From: Allodiplogaster sudhausi
Taxonomy: Eukaryota; Nematoda; Chromadorea; Rhabditida; Diplogasteridae
DNA: 64,000 nucleotides
Direction: 5' to 3'
NCBI GenBank assembly: GCA_945643635.1
Contig: CALZFC010000087.1
Location: 967,501-1,031,500 of the forward strand
The notes below the pieces were generated by a model. The model saw nothing but the letters and a program-made list of their open reading frames with translations, did not search any database and had not been told where the DNA came from. Below, piece by piece: positions 39,647-53,199 of this stretch. Every line of letters begins with the position of its first letter. The first letter of the stretch is position 1. Both the position numbers and the translations under genes were made by a program.

Positions 39647-40257
39647 TCCTTCCTAAAATAAGAAAGAATAGCATGCTGGTACAATATTTAACTACAACTT
39701 GCAAGAACTCGTCATTTCGGAGCACAGTTGCTTATTATTTCATCTAGCAGAACTCATTCAAATTAGCCATCAGAAGAAAAAATTTTAATTCTAAAAAGAA
39801 CGCGCGAATGAAAGAAAAACGCGTGAAGTGGACGAGGAGGGGGAAGAGAGAGAACACCGCGAGCCGGCCATTGCCAGAGCTGAAAATCGATAGTGGGCGG
39901 GGCGAAGCAGTCAAGACCTCGCCACACCCCCCTAAATTCTGATGCTGGGTATACCATAATACCCAACCAATCGGGAACATCCCACTCATTTCATCCACAA
40001 TTTCCTATATCCTTACATATATTTTGTCCCCGACCCCTGTTCCTGCTCTCTCTCTCCCTCTCTCTCTAACTTTCTCATTCTCCTTGTTCTGTATACGGCT
40101 CTCCACAAGCGAATCCGCATACTGAAGCACGTCTTTTTTAAACACAGGACGGCCGAAGTTGTCGGGCTGCCAAGTTTGGTACAGTGCGGTAAGCATGCGC
40201 CACGGTGCAATTCAAACAAACAAGAAACTAGTAGCAGCATGCTTCGATAGATCAGCG
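39647..40257. other. 5' flank of the histone deacetylase gene
   Basis: This stretch lies upstream of the HDAC start on the minus strand. A CCAAT-box-like CCGATTGG (complement of ccaatcgg near 39966-39973) lies about 320 bp before the ATG and is a plausible promoter element. It also contains the exon-like frame listed at 40005-40196. Confidence 0.4.
40005..40196 (-). CDS. Unrecognised exon-like open frame
   Basis: A 63-codon minus-strand frame. Its first half has normal complexity (WQPDNFGRPVFKKDVLQYAD) and its second half fades into Glu/Arg repeats (RERGRERAG). A possible GTTAGAG donor follows NKENEK. Its 5' end lies only about 60 bp from a TIR element (40258-40695), which may have interrupted it. 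I do not recognise the family. It may be an orphan exon, a gene relic or chance. Confidence 0.25.
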   Translation of the reverse strand: MLTALYQTWQPDNFGRPVFKKDVLQYADSLVESRIQNKENEKVRERGRERAGTGVGDKIYVRI

Positions 40258-40695
40258 GCCTCTGGTTTTTCACAATGTGCCTAGTGAGGCTGGAGCGGGA
40301 TTCCTAGCCTAATTAGGCAAACGCCTAGCTAGTCTAGGCAGTTTCTAGCCTAGACGTTTTTGGTGCGCAGACCGTATGTTTGGTGCGGCAACGATTTGGA
40401 ATAGTCATCCTCGAGTTGAAAATGAAAATAAAGCAGAAGTACTGCTATTTCGTTACAACATGCTTTCTTGTGTTTCTGTTTGTAATTCAAGTTTTGTTTG
40501 AAGTTTCTGCGTTCTTTATGAGGACGCAGAGGGACGACGACTAGTTTATATATATCATTCTATGCATGCCGTATAAAGTTTACTACATGTGCCTAATAAG
40601 GCAAATATGGTTTTGGTCGACCAAATTTAGGCCGTCCAGGAAGGGTCCTAGGCTCCGCTCCAGCCTAATTAGGGTCATTGTGGAAAACCAGAGGC
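40258..40695. mobile_element. Foldback/MITE-like element with about 40-bp imperfect terminal inverted repeats
   Basis: The left end reads gcctctggtttttcacaatg and the complement of the right end reads gcctctggttttccacaatg. The similarity continues through aggctggagcgg on both arms, about 40 bp with several mismatches. The interior holds further cctaattagg and gcctag palindromes and no coding frame. I could not find a target-site duplication directly outside these ends, so the exact limits and superfamily are open. CACAATG inside the ends resembles Transib termini, but the inverted repeat extends beyond it. Confidence 0.65.
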
Positions 40696-41125
40696 AAAAA
40701 GTTTTCAAGAACGCAACGCGTGGCGTTCGTTCTTGCGAACACGCCTTGCATTCCCTTAGAACACGTCGCTGCCCGCCCATTTATTCTAGCATCGGCGCAA
40801 TGCCTAAATGACCATGTAAATCATCTTTCTATACCGTTTTCTCTCATACTCTTGTCATATTAACGTCGTAAGCCGAGTGGTGAATAACGAGTAAGAAATC
40901 GGCCAGGAATAACTCGAGACGGTGAACTTCTATGGAGAATTAATGGCTCGGGCAAAAATTTCAACTGTTTATCAATAAGACCCCGATCAATCTAGCAACA
41001 GGAACAATTAACAAAATAACAACAGAAAGGCATAATTGCTTAGCAGGAAAGAGATGAAGACTCCTAAAACACGGTTCCGACTCCCGCTGAGCGGACAATC
41101 GCCGTCAGATATTGGTACCAGTGAT
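40696..41125. other. Intergenic region, nothing identified
   Basis: Between the TIR element and the 3' end of the PUS1-like gene. No gene or conserved motif is visible. Part of it should be the 3' UTR of the pseudouridine synthase. Confidence 0.5.
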
Positions 41126-41879
41126 TTATGTAGCAGGAGGCTGATCCGCCTGTCTCTCCATTCCCTGTTTCTCCTCTCCATCTCCAGATTCCATGTTCAT
41201 GGCCATTTCTATAGCTGCTTCCATCGGTCTAGCCGCCTCTTCAGCCTTCTGAAGCACCAACCCATTAATCAACATACAGATTTGTATTTCAGTTGTATAG
41301 CAACCGATCTCAGATTAGAGAAGCTACCTTGGCAGTAGCCGCAGCCATTACAACGAAAGACTGTTTGGGAGAGGATTCATCGTCCGAGGATAGGAAGTCG
41401 TGGTTCGTCAACCCGGACAGCCACTGCAGCATTCTACAAGCACATTTTGATGACACGGTATGAGTAGAATCCAGCGAGAGAGATAGTGAGAGGGAGAGGG
41501 TGAGAGAGTGTGAGAGAAAGAGTGAAAGAAAAGGAAATAAAAAATGACAGAAACCGAGAGCGGAGCAAATCAAACTAACGATTGTGATCGAATTTCCTCA
41601 TCAAGAATCTCGTTAAGGATGTGCTCCTTCCTGAACTTCTCGATGGTTGACTCAATCTCTGGGCTCCAATTCGTGAGAGGAAGATGGGGCGGATGATTTC
41701 CAAAGCTATAAGATAGACAAAAGCGTGAAAAGCAGCATTACACAATTCCTTACTAAAAATGGATATTCGGTGGAAAAACTTACGTTCGGTCATATTTCTC
41801 ATAGTGAATCCTCTCGAGAAGCAAACCGAGGCCTGGAGCGCGCGGGACGTCCATCTCAATGACAGGGATAAGAGAGTGG

Positions 41880-41955
<76 letters not shown>

Positions 41956-43511
41956 GAGGGAGAGAGAGAGAGGGATAGAGAGAACAGGAAAGGGGAGAAG
42001 AGGAGAGATGAGAGCACGGTGGAGAAACAGTAGTTGAGGAAAAGGCACAATTCGACACAGTGTCCACAGAACTCACTCGCTCTCTTTCAACGAAAGATTT
42101 CTGGATAGCGCTTCTGTCTTGCACCTCGCGAATAACAGCAATCGCCATTCCTAGAAAGAAAGTCAAGTCATCCACGTCGACACTTCAACGCGTTATTCTA
42201 CGAGGTAAACAAATAATGTTCAAAACAAAATTCACCCATCATCTTGCGTATCTGGTGCAGCATGAAACTCTGTCCAATAACCTTGCATGTTATAAACTCA
42301 ACGTCCTGCTATCTCAGTTCATCTCTAAAAACGTTTTCCTTGACAATGAAAATATAGCCGAGCTACAAGAATGACCTGTGAATAAATGGTTCGCCGCAAT
42401 CAAAGGCAATGATATAACGAAAGGAGCTTCGATCTTCAAAACTTCTGAAAATTACGTCATTTTTTCGCACTGTCCATGTCCATTACAATTTTTTTTAATA
42501 AAAAAAACCTCTTGGATGTGTAGTTGTAGAAGTTGTGAGTTCCCTTATACTGTGAAAGCACTCCATTGACTTGTTCAACAGTTTTCTGACTAATGCGAAA
42601 GTCGGCAGTGGTCAGCTGAAAAAACACTTCAAGTTGAATTAACTCCGATCAATGTTGTTGAGAGAATGAGGAACTGTTACGGAGACTAACTTCATCCGGC
42701 TTAGCGAATGCAAAAGTGGGAAGAGTGTAGGAGTACGTGCGATAATCACAATTCTTTTAGGAGTGAAAAGAAGTGGTTGTACGTCGAAAGCCAAAGACGC
42801 GAATGGCCGGAGGCAGAACCGAATTCATCGCCTCCGCTCCTTTCTCGGGCAGTTCTGCGGACTGGAGAATAGAGAAAGGTAAACAATCTTTTACCTCACT
42901 AACAGATTAATAGATATGTTGCTGGAAAAGAAGACATTTAAAAGCATTATAATGAAGACTTGCCTTCGGCATCTGCGCAGAAATTACTTGGCGAACAGCA
43001 GAAACAGCCCGATCAGTACGAGCCGCTCTTTGGAAAAAGAAATCGAATGGAACCCTCCTCAGCTCAGGAGTAATCCAGCCGAGTTTCAGGAAGGCGTCCA
43101 ACACTTCCCCTTCAATTGTCGCCAGACCATCCTTTTGCACCTGAAGCAAATAATTTTCAAGTTCTTTCAAGTTCATTACAGATTAGGACGTCCGACTGGG
43201 TCTAATTTCCCTATTCAAAATCTAACAGCAACTTGGTAAAGTACTTTGCCTCGAATTGAAAGGAGCGTTACTGAGGAGAAGCTGACCTGCATGCCGTAGT
43301 AGTCCTTGCCCTGATAGCCGAGTAGCATGGCATACTTCTGAGTCTTGACTCTCTGGTACTTCGGCCGCTCCACCGACTCGGCAGGTCGCTGGTCATCCAC
43401 TCTGCCAGTCTGCACTTTGTGAAGAGCAGCATCCGCCGACTCCTTGGAGGGACCCGCTTCACTGGCTGTCTTCGTCATCCTCCAGAGTTGACCCAAAACT
43501 CTTTTCAACAT
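41126..43511 (-). CDS. pus-1: tRNA pseudouridine synthase, PUS1/TruA family
   Basis: Isomerises uridine to pseudouridine in tRNA (and some other RNAs); eukaryotic PUS1 acts in nucleus and mitochondria. About ten minus-strand exons run from the ATG at 43511 (first exon 43511-43287, ending GYQGKDYYGMQ) to a TAA at 41126. The catalytic motif ARTDRAVSA, with the nucleophilic Asp, lies near 43000. Further family blocks are FGFRRTTTSFHSK (near 42790), CDYRTYSYTLPTFAFA (near 42720), YKGTHNFYNYTS (near 42510), FRYIIAFDCGEPFIHR (near 42390), GQSFMLHQIRKMM (near 42250) and DVPRAPGLGLLLERIHYEKY (near 41840-41790). The C-terminal tail is acidic and Met/Ala-rich. A long (GA)n tract sits in the intron before the DVPRAPGLG exon. 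The N-terminus MLKRVLGQLWRM could act as a mitochondrial presequence (inference). The 5' end faces KIN17 400 bp away. Confidence 0.95.
41889..41993. repeat. (GA)n microsatellite in a PUS1 intron
   Basis: About 100 bp of GA dinucleotides with GGA interruptions, inside an intron of the pseudouridine synthase gene. Confidence 0.9.
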
Positions 43512-43911
43512 GAAGGCATTTGAACGTTATTGCCTTTTCGGTGTCTAGAGAAATATCGAATGAGCATACGGTCTCTGAAATTTTTCACTTAAATAATATT
43601 CAAATAATATTTTTCACTAGATGTCAATTCTTGTTTCAAAGTTACTGGTAAGCCAAAAATAAAGAAAGAACCTTTTTATTAAATTTTTTTTAATTAAGTA
43701 AAATTTGGCCATTTAAGTCGCTTATTATGCTGTTGTTGCACCATATCCTCTCGTTTTGTAGAATCTTTTGTGCGAAGTGAAGTGTTAATTATTAATAAAT
43801 TTTCGAAATTCAGGCCCATGCCTTTGACATCATACAAAAAGAAGTTTTGCCCCTAGCTCTCTCAAATCTGTTCTTAAATTTTGGACTCTTATTTACTAAT
43901 TTTTTTCAGAA

Positions 43912-45986
43912 ATGCCAAAGCATGAGAAAGGAACGCCGAAGGAAATTGCCAACCGGTGCAAGTCAAAAGGCCTTCAAAAGCTGAGATGGTTTGTTCGAAA
44001 AGTTCCTCATTTATATTTTATGACTGTTAATTAAATATGAGCGTTTTATTTCTTTTAGGTACTGCGAAATGTGTCGAAAACAATGCAGAGATCAGAACGG
44101 TTTCAAATGCCATTTGACCAGCGAAGCTCACCAACGCCAGCTCCTCTTGTTCGCTGAGAACTCCAAGCAGTATCTCAGCGAATTCAGCAACGAGTTCAAG
44201 AGCCACTTTCTTTTGGTAGGTTCAGAAAAAATTTTTACTCCGTTTTTCTTTCGATATCTTCACTTTTTTAAGCTGCTCAAAACGGCTCACGGAACTAAGA
44301 GAGTGCGCGCGAATGAAGTCTACCAAGAATATATCCGAGACAAGGGTCACGTTCACATGAATTCCACAGTTTGGCACAGCCTCACTGGATTCGTGCAGTA
44401 TCTTGGCAAGGAGGGGATCTGCCATGTCGACCGAACTGAGAAAGGTAGCTTTGTCATTTCAGTTGTCTAGTTAGGGCGGTTATGCTTTCTCCTTGCTTAG
44501 GCTGGTTCATTGCGTACGTCGACAAAGAGGCAGAAATGAGGAAGGCAGAAATGCAGAGAAAAGCAAAGGCCGAGAAGGACGACGAAGAACGCCAGAGAGA
44601 AATGATTGAGGCTCAGTTGCAGAGGTTCTCCTTTCGTCCACTCGTTGTTCTCTTAATTTTTGAATACCTATAGTTAGTTTGGTTGCATAATACCAATTGC
44701 TACTAACAAGGGAATGGTCATCAATAAGATCACGGATTGCAAAGAACCGTGGTCTTCTAGAAAGCTGAATTCTGAAAAGATATGCCTAAGTAAGCAAATT
44801 TTGCCCATTCATCCATCAGGACTAGAGAAAGGGGAAAACCCATGTTTGAAATTTGAAACTGATTGTAAATGTTCTGTTGAGAGCGAAGGAGAAAGCGGGC
44901 GATGAGGAGGAGTACAAACCGAGTGAGTTGATTAGGAATGGAGATGAGGAGAAGATCGTCTTCTCACTCGCTCCCGCCAAGCCTACTGCTGAGGTCTCTT
45001 CATTTCTTTCCTTCAATATGAGAAGGTGTAATATTTTAATGGAATAGTTGAAACTTTCTGATTGAATATATATTTTCAGGAACTGTCAAAGCCAACCCCG
45101 GCTCTCTTGGCTGTCGCTGGCTCGGTTTTCGATCGGAAGAAATTAGAGATCAAGAAGGAGGAAAAGAAGGATGCCCATGAAAATAAAAGGTCGCGAAATA
45201 GAAGTCGCAGTCGCAGTCCTCATTCAAGAAGAGAGCAATCATCGAGGAGCTCTGATCGTCGCGATTACGGTATTTATTTACTATTTGAGATCTTTTTTTT
45301 TTAATATTCTGTTCATATAGCAGTTTTATTATGTTCTTCTTATTTTCCCTTTTATAGCCAGTAGCTCTTCATCGAAGAAACTTGAGCAGCCCAAGAAGTC
45401 TGCTCTTGAAGAGATTAAGGAGATGGAAGAGAGAAGGAAAGAAGCAAAGAATAGGAAAGACTACTGGATTGTGCCACGAATCGTTGTCAAGGTTCCATTC
45501 TTTTTTTGCTTCGGTCGCTTGTTGCGGAATTACTTAGGGATAAAAAATGAAGAAGTTCACCAAAATATTTTCTGCTTGCATATCTTTATGCTTATTTTTA
45601 GGTCATGACTAAGAACTTGGGGTCTGAGTTTTACAAGGCGAAAGGCATAATCAGGAGTTTGGTGGATAACTACACAGCCAATGTTAAGACAGATATCGGT
45701 AAGCTGAAATTTTTTTTACTGCTATTCACGTAAGGAATAAGATATTAACTTTGTACATTATATATTTCCAGGTGCCACTCTGAAAGTAGACCAGAGTTCT
45801 CTGGAGACGGTCATCCCTGCAATTGGCCGCCCCATGCTCATTGTCAATGGTGCATACAGAGGAGAGAAGGCCGTCCTCGAGGAAATCAATCAAGTTTCTT
45901 TCTCTCTCCGTCTCTATATTTCCGAAGGGGTTCTCAAGGGCCGAGTCGTCTCCGTCCCTTATGAAGACGCTTCCAAACTTGCTTGA
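43912..45986 (+). CDS. KIN: KIN17 DNA/RNA-binding zinc-finger protein
   Basis: Nuclear protein that binds curved DNA and RNA; in other animals it is linked to DNA replication, repair and the spliceosome. The plus-strand gene starts at the ATG at 43912 ([20 protein letters not shown], then LQKLRW) and ends at a TGA at 45984-45986. Exon 2 holds the C2H2-type zinc finger ([17 protein letters not shown], then TSEAHQRQ) followed by the winged-helix domain ([43 protein letters not shown]). A charged coiled-coil stretch rich in Glu/Lys follows near 44530-44640, then an RS-like basic region ([16 protein letters not shown], near 45190-45240). The KOW/SH3-like tandem is recognised by [34 protein letters not shown] and [15 protein letters not shown] at the end. 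All expected domains are present. The gene is followed closely by PIN4 on the same strand. Confidence 0.95.
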
Positions 45987-46165
45987 ATTTCCCTGCATTC
46001 CATGTGTTCATAATCATGTACAGAGTAAAGATTCATTTCTTCTTGATCACTTCGAGTTCCGAAATGCGTAAACATTCGCCAAATGTACATGGACAGTGGT
46101 TATCATATTTCGGAAACATATGTGAAATGGCTGACCAGAGAAACGGATTAGCTGTGATTCATAAG

Positions 46166-46602
46166 ATGCCGCCGAAGAAGGACGGAGGGGCGCAGAAGGC
46201 AGCGAGTTCGAGTGAGGTGGGAGGGGCCGGCAAGGCACCGAAGGGAGGCATTGCCGTCAAAGTCCGCCACATTCTCTGCGAGAAACAGGGCAAGTGTATG
46301 GAAGCACTGGAAAAGCTGCGTGAGGGTGGAAAGTTCAACGAAGTTGCAGCCACTTACAGCGAGGATAAGGCTCGCTCTGGGGTAAGTTTCATGTAAGATC
46401 TTTGTGTTACTCTGTGGCTTCTTCATGTAAGTGATACCTGCAGGGAGACCTTGGCTGGATGACGAGAGGCTCCATGGTGGGCCCCTTCCAAGACGCTGCC
46501 TTCGAACTCACCCCCTCCCGTCCGGACAAACCGATTTACACCGACCCCCCGGTCAAAACCAAATTTGGCTACCACATTATCATGGTGGAAGGACGCAAGT
46601 GA
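46166..46602 (+). CDS. PIN4: Parvulin peptidyl-prolyl isomerase PIN4 (Par14)
   Basis: Peptidyl-prolyl cis/trans isomerase of the parvulin-14 type, associated with pre-ribosome processing and chromatin. Two plus-strand exons are separated by a short intron (GTAAGT at about 46381 to a TGCAG near 46443). The N-terminus [20 protein letters not shown] is the basic/Gly-rich tail of the family. The parvulin fold follows with [50 protein letters not shown] and [17 protein letters not shown] before the TGA. Length and motifs are complete. An in-frame upstream Met at 46127 ([18 protein letters not shown]) would add a short N-terminal extension. I chose the Met that matches the Par14 start. The gene lies 179 bp after the KIN17 stop, same strand, so co-transcription is possible. 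Confidence 0.95.
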
Positions 46603-47094
46603 TCACTCAATCTTCTTCTTATTCGTGATAAGAGTTTAAAACATAATCATGTGTTATTATTTACGGACGTCTTAGACAATAGATAACAAGCACAAAGTAT
46701 TTGAGTAAAAGAGAAGAAAATAGTTGAACAATTAGCGATGCGGTTAGTGTAGGGATGCCAATGACATGAGCTACTGTGACCTGCCGCCATCTCTCATCCC
46801 ACAGACTGAGGCTGGTGGTACACACACCAGAAAGAACTAGCTCTCTCAAGGGTTGATGTTCGGCTAAAGAAATAACAAAGAAAGCAATTCCTCTTTTGTG
46901 GCAGACGAGAATTCTGTACTCTTTTAACGAGATCCTCCTCTCAACGAAATAAGTTCTCTCGTCAATAATCTTTCGGAATGGTTTCACGTTATCTCCTCTG
47001 CATCTCTTAATATCCGTCACCAATTCAAATGAAATGAAGAAAAATTACACCGAGTTCATCAATCGACTCTAAGGACCGAAATAATCAGAGAAAC
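46603..47094. other. 3' flanks of convergent PIN4 and GPALPP1-like genes
   Basis: About 490 bp between two stop codons. A 120-codon minus-strand frame (46661-47023, GTG-initiated, with a hydrophobic C-terminal part) lies here. It resembles no family I know and sits where both 3' UTRs should be, so I do not call it a gene. Confidence 0.4.
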
Positions 47095-49163
47095 TTCTGT
47101 GAATTGGAGTTGCCAAAACGAGAAGACAATTGACCGCATCTCTCCTTCAGTTCAGCTGAACTTTGGGGGCGGAGACCGCGGACCTGCAAGAGAGTTTTCT
47201 TTCCAATATTAGCCGGACATTTCAACAACATGATGCATGATGTAAAGTCAAATGGACCTCTGCATTATGATGGCGGTCATAACAAAAGAACGAATCAAGG
47301 CACCAACACGACGTTAAAAGAAATTGGAGAAGAATTATAACAGAGAGGATTATATATGAAGCGATAGAAGGGAGCAAACCTGCATGTCCTTCTCGCGGTC
47401 GAAGGGCCTTCTCTCTCCTCCGTTGGCATCTCCGTTGGCAGGAACTTCCGCTCTTCTCTTTCTGCCGTGCGAGTCCAGCAGAGACTCCGACCGCTCTTTC
47501 TGAAAAATTTCGTTACTAGCTTTCAATCGCAAAGTCGACCTTTCCTTTGATAATTGCATCCTATTTCTTTAAAAAAAATTAAATTATTTTTCAGACATGT
47601 AAAACAGCTGACAGTTAGTGAGTCTGCAATAGCCTGCTGCGCCTGGTCCCGGTGCTGGGCAGCCATCGCCTCCGCTTGGGTCTTGGAAGAAGAAGCAGCC
47701 TCTTCTCTGTCTGCCGCGCTGCTCCCCGCACTGCCATTGGGTGCCTTTGTCCAGGAAGAGTCAGGCTGGCTAGCTGCCCCAGCACCTCGACTGAACTGCC
47801 GTGCCCCCAAACCGTAGTTCGTCAACTTCTTCGGCAACTCCAGCATCCATTCTTCTCGCTTCGACTTCTTCAATGATTCGTACTCATACTCCAACCAACA
47901 CATTCAGAAATCCATCAGCCTTATGAAAAAGTGAGTATTGCAAACTAGGAGTGGATTGAGATGGAAAAGGAAGGGAGAGGCAAACCTGCGAGTTGGCCTC
48001 AGCGGCAGCGAGCAGCGCAGCCTTGCGTGCAGCGTACTCGGCCTGCACGGCCTCATCGTCTGCCCGGGCGGGGACGGGACCAACTATGTCATCATCATCC
48101 CCCTCTTCTCTTCTTCTTTCCTCCCCTTCTTCATCCACGGGCATCTCCATCTCTCCCCCTTCATTAGCCTTGGGGGGAGGAGCTGGGCCGTACTCCTCAT
48201 CCGCTTCCTCGTCATCGCCATCCGACTGCCCACCGTTGGCCTGATATTAGCAGCGGATTAGCAAGGAAGAGAAGAAAGGAACTGCTCTCCAAACCTCGAA
48301 GGGAAGAAGGTCAGAGGGGATGGTAGGGCCAATGATACGAGCAGGACGACTTCCAGAGGGTTCTGGAGGGGGGAGGAGAAGACTCGACGAAGACGGCTCG
48401 CATTCACACGAATTGCCACACGCACCATCTGAAGAAGAAAAGGAGGAGGTGAAGAGAAGAAGAAGTCATCCACCTATCACTCTTGCTGTCACTCACTATG
48501 CAACTTGTCGTGGCTGCGACGGACCGAGCGAATCTCAGCCTCGGGGAGGGAAGGACCAATGACGGGGAGGGAGAGGCCTCCCTCACTCCCGCTCACTGCA
48601 ACTGAAGATCCCGATGGGTCGTCCGGATCATCCGGGTCCTCCGGGTCTTCCTCCGACTCATCCTCATGTGCAAATCCAGGGGGAAGCGCAGGGCCTGCAC
48701 CTTGTCATTATGGATTCTCTGACACAAACGAAGAAAGGCTGGTTATACCATATACCAATTTATTTTCTTTTTCATATAAAGATAGAAAAAGGGACCAATA
48801 ACGGATGAAATCGACGAGGACGAATGCGAAGGGAAGGTGGGACCGAAGGACGAGGACGGAATCCTGGCAGAAGACTGCGAAGGAAGTCGCACGGCTGATG
48901 AAGAAGACGCCTCTGTTATCGGAAGAGAGAAGTTGCTCGACGACGGTTCTAAATAGTCACGTGTCTGGCTCCAATTAATTTTAGGTCTAAAAAATACAAA
49001 AAAAATAACGTCAAAAGGAACCTTGAATGGCGTCCTCGGGATGGTGATGAGGAGAGTCGACCGAATCGGCCAAGTTGCCATCCACGATGTCCAGCTGGTC
49101 GGCAGGCTCGAACTCATCCCACGACGGAAGTTGCAGAGAAGGCTCCTCTCGGCGACCGGCCAT
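47095..49163 (-). CDS. GPALPP1: GPALPP-motif protein (GPALPP1-like)
   Basis: A largely disordered nuclear-type protein of the GPALPP1 (LSR7) family with no established biochemical activity. Minus-strand exons run from the ATG at 49163 (MAGRREEPSLQLPSWDEFE) to a TGA at 47095. Diverged GP.(L/I)P motifs are repeated: FGPTFPS (near 48830), IGPSLPEAEI (near 48540), GPTIPSDLLPFE (near 48310) and VGPVPARADDE (near 48080). The conserved C-terminal half has SKREEWMLELPKKLTNYGLG (about 47865-47805), KERSESLLDSHGRKRR (about 47500-47450), RPFDREKDMQ (about 47410-47385) and a final exon ending SSRFGNSNSQKFL. These match in order the DUF3752 region of GPALPP1. An acceptor (ttgcag) just upstream of the ATG suggests a spliced or trans-spliced 5' leader. 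Acidic and Ser-rich stretches fill the N-terminal half. Confidence 0.88.
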
Positions 49164-50908
49164 CGCTCCTTCCTTCTGCTGAGATGTCTGCAAGCATTCT
49201 TTGTCTCGAGAATAATCATAAATGGATAGAAATCCATCGACAGGAAGATACTATCCATCTCGAAGACATTTACGCTTGACCTTCTACAGATGTACAAATG
49301 GAGAACGTTCCAATGAGTCGTTTTGTCATTAAACTAATTTTTCTCGACTCGCAGGCAGAACAACATTTTGAATGGAATAGCACGAGAACCCGTTGGATGG
49401 GTTTCCATTCATATCTCGCCTCCCTCTGACTACCACGTGACAGGAGCAGTGCCTGGCATCGACTGCTTTTTGCTGCGGCATCTATCAGCTCAAGAGTGAA
49501 CAAAGCTTGTGCTGCCATTAGGGAACACAGACAGAAACACACATTCACCAGACCCAGCGGATGCAGAGAACGAGAGCAGTCGACCACCACAACAATTCAT
49601 TCCACAACTTGAACTGGCGATCAAACTTTTTCCACTCATCCAGATCAAATGTATTTGGTAATTAATAGCTACGTTTCACCTTATCAATATCAGGTCGGCT
49701 GCGCTTTAGTAACAAGGGAGAGAGAGAGAGAGAAAGAGGAGAGAGCGAGAGAGAGAGAGAGAGTAAGAGGAGGGAGAGAGAGAGAGTAAGAGGGGAGAGA
49801 GAGAGAGAGAGTCGGGACAAGTGGAAGGTCATCAAGAAAGGAGGGGAAAACAGCGTAGGCATGCTGCAGCACGCGTTGCCATGCGAGGATGGACGTGGTA
49901 CGGGCAGGAGCAGACTTTTACTTTTCTCTCTGAACCTCGCCTCCCACTCTGTGTCTCTCTCTCTCTCTCTCTATTTCATTCTTTCTCTCGTCTTTCGCAT
50001 GTGTTACTCTCTATATTTCTCCTCTTACCATTCACGAAGAGTCTTGCAGTCTTTTTCCTCCCACTACCCATGCTGCCTATCTAACACACAACACCTCTAA
50101 CAAGCAGCTTCCGCTCGTCTCTCACCTTTTCATTCTCTCTCCCTCTTCCCAGCCCAAGAGCCAACGTCGCAACATTGCTCAGGCAAAGCACATTTACCCG
50201 TCACTCTCAGGATGTGAAGTCTGTTGCTTATTAGCACTCGGTATTGCAGTCATATATGCACAAGTTCCAAATTATCAAGCAAAAGACTATCAGCAATATG
50301 CAGAATAAAATCCGTTAAGCAGAGAAAGCGAGAGACTGTGGAAGAAGGTGGAGCTACAGAAACATCTACAACTGTCTCTAAGAGGTTTTTGGTCGATAAC
50401 GGATAAATTAAAAAAAAAATCTAATTCTACGTTTGGAGTTTCACCCGAGTACGAAAGTTTTCAGTGCTAAATTAATTTCATCAAAAAAAATGCATGCGAA
50501 AAATGAAGAGATGAGCAGAAGAACGCCGTATTGTTACCAGAGAGCAGAGCACATCAGAGCGCACCAGGCTAGTCAGTGTTTTTGCAAAGAATGGCGGAAG
50601 CGCAGCACAGGGGCTGGCGAGACAAGGCTCTCTCTTCAGTACTCCTGGCCGCAACCACACGTAAAAAAGCATGACAACGGCAAGGAGCAGAGAGATGCAG
50701 ACGGGATAACAAACGAGTGCGACAGGAACACGCAACGCGACCGCAGCGCCAAACACCAAGGTTGCCATCAGACAAGGAGATGGAATGCGAAAAGAAGTGG
50801 TCAGCCATGCCGCACGCACGTCTTGTGTTGGAATGTGAAGAGAGACACGAAGTACTCTCTCACTATTTCCACTTCTTCTGATAACGTCTGTTTTCTTCCA
50901 GACCAAGA
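49164..50908. other. Intergenic region with 5' leaders and a (GA)n tract
   Basis: Between the divergent starts of the GPALPP1-like and Hippo kinase genes. It contains a (GA)n tract with GGA steps at about 49713-49815 and a (CT)n run near 49955-49990. A ttccag acceptor at about 50891-50900 precedes the Hippo kinase ATG, so at least one 5' UTR exon probably lies in this region. A 197-codon minus-strand frame at 50481-51074 crosses the kinase start and looks like a chance frame. Confidence 0.5.
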
Positions 50909-52981
<2,073 letters not shown>

Positions 52982-53130
52982 GCAGAAAAAAAAGTAAAAT
53001 CCATGGCCACTAATGTTTCCTTGCATCTTACATAATAGTTGTATAAATCAATACGATCTTATAATATACGGTATTGAATGGTAAGGCTCACACTACCTTG
53101 AAGTTTCAATGACTTCGGATAAATCTTTTT

Positions 53131-53136
53131 TTTATT
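53131..53136 (-). terminator. AATAAA polyadenylation signal for UTP6
   Basis: TTTATT on the plus strand is AATAAA on the minus strand, about 65 bp after the UTP6 stop codon at 53200. This is the expected place and form for a poly(A) signal. Confidence 0.6.
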
Positions 53137-53199
53137 CATCAAGAATACTCAAAACAATAACAACAACAAACGAGCGTACATTGCTAACAAGTCTTTAAA

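Noticed and set aside
40271..40683. Transib transposon defined by CACAATG ends
   Set aside because: The inverted repeat continues outside CACAATG (gcctctgg), so these are not the true ends, and no 5-bp target duplication is seen.
46661..47023. 120-codon minus-strand frame
   Set aside because: It needs a GTG start and lies in the 3' flank of two convergent genes. No known family; possibly chance.
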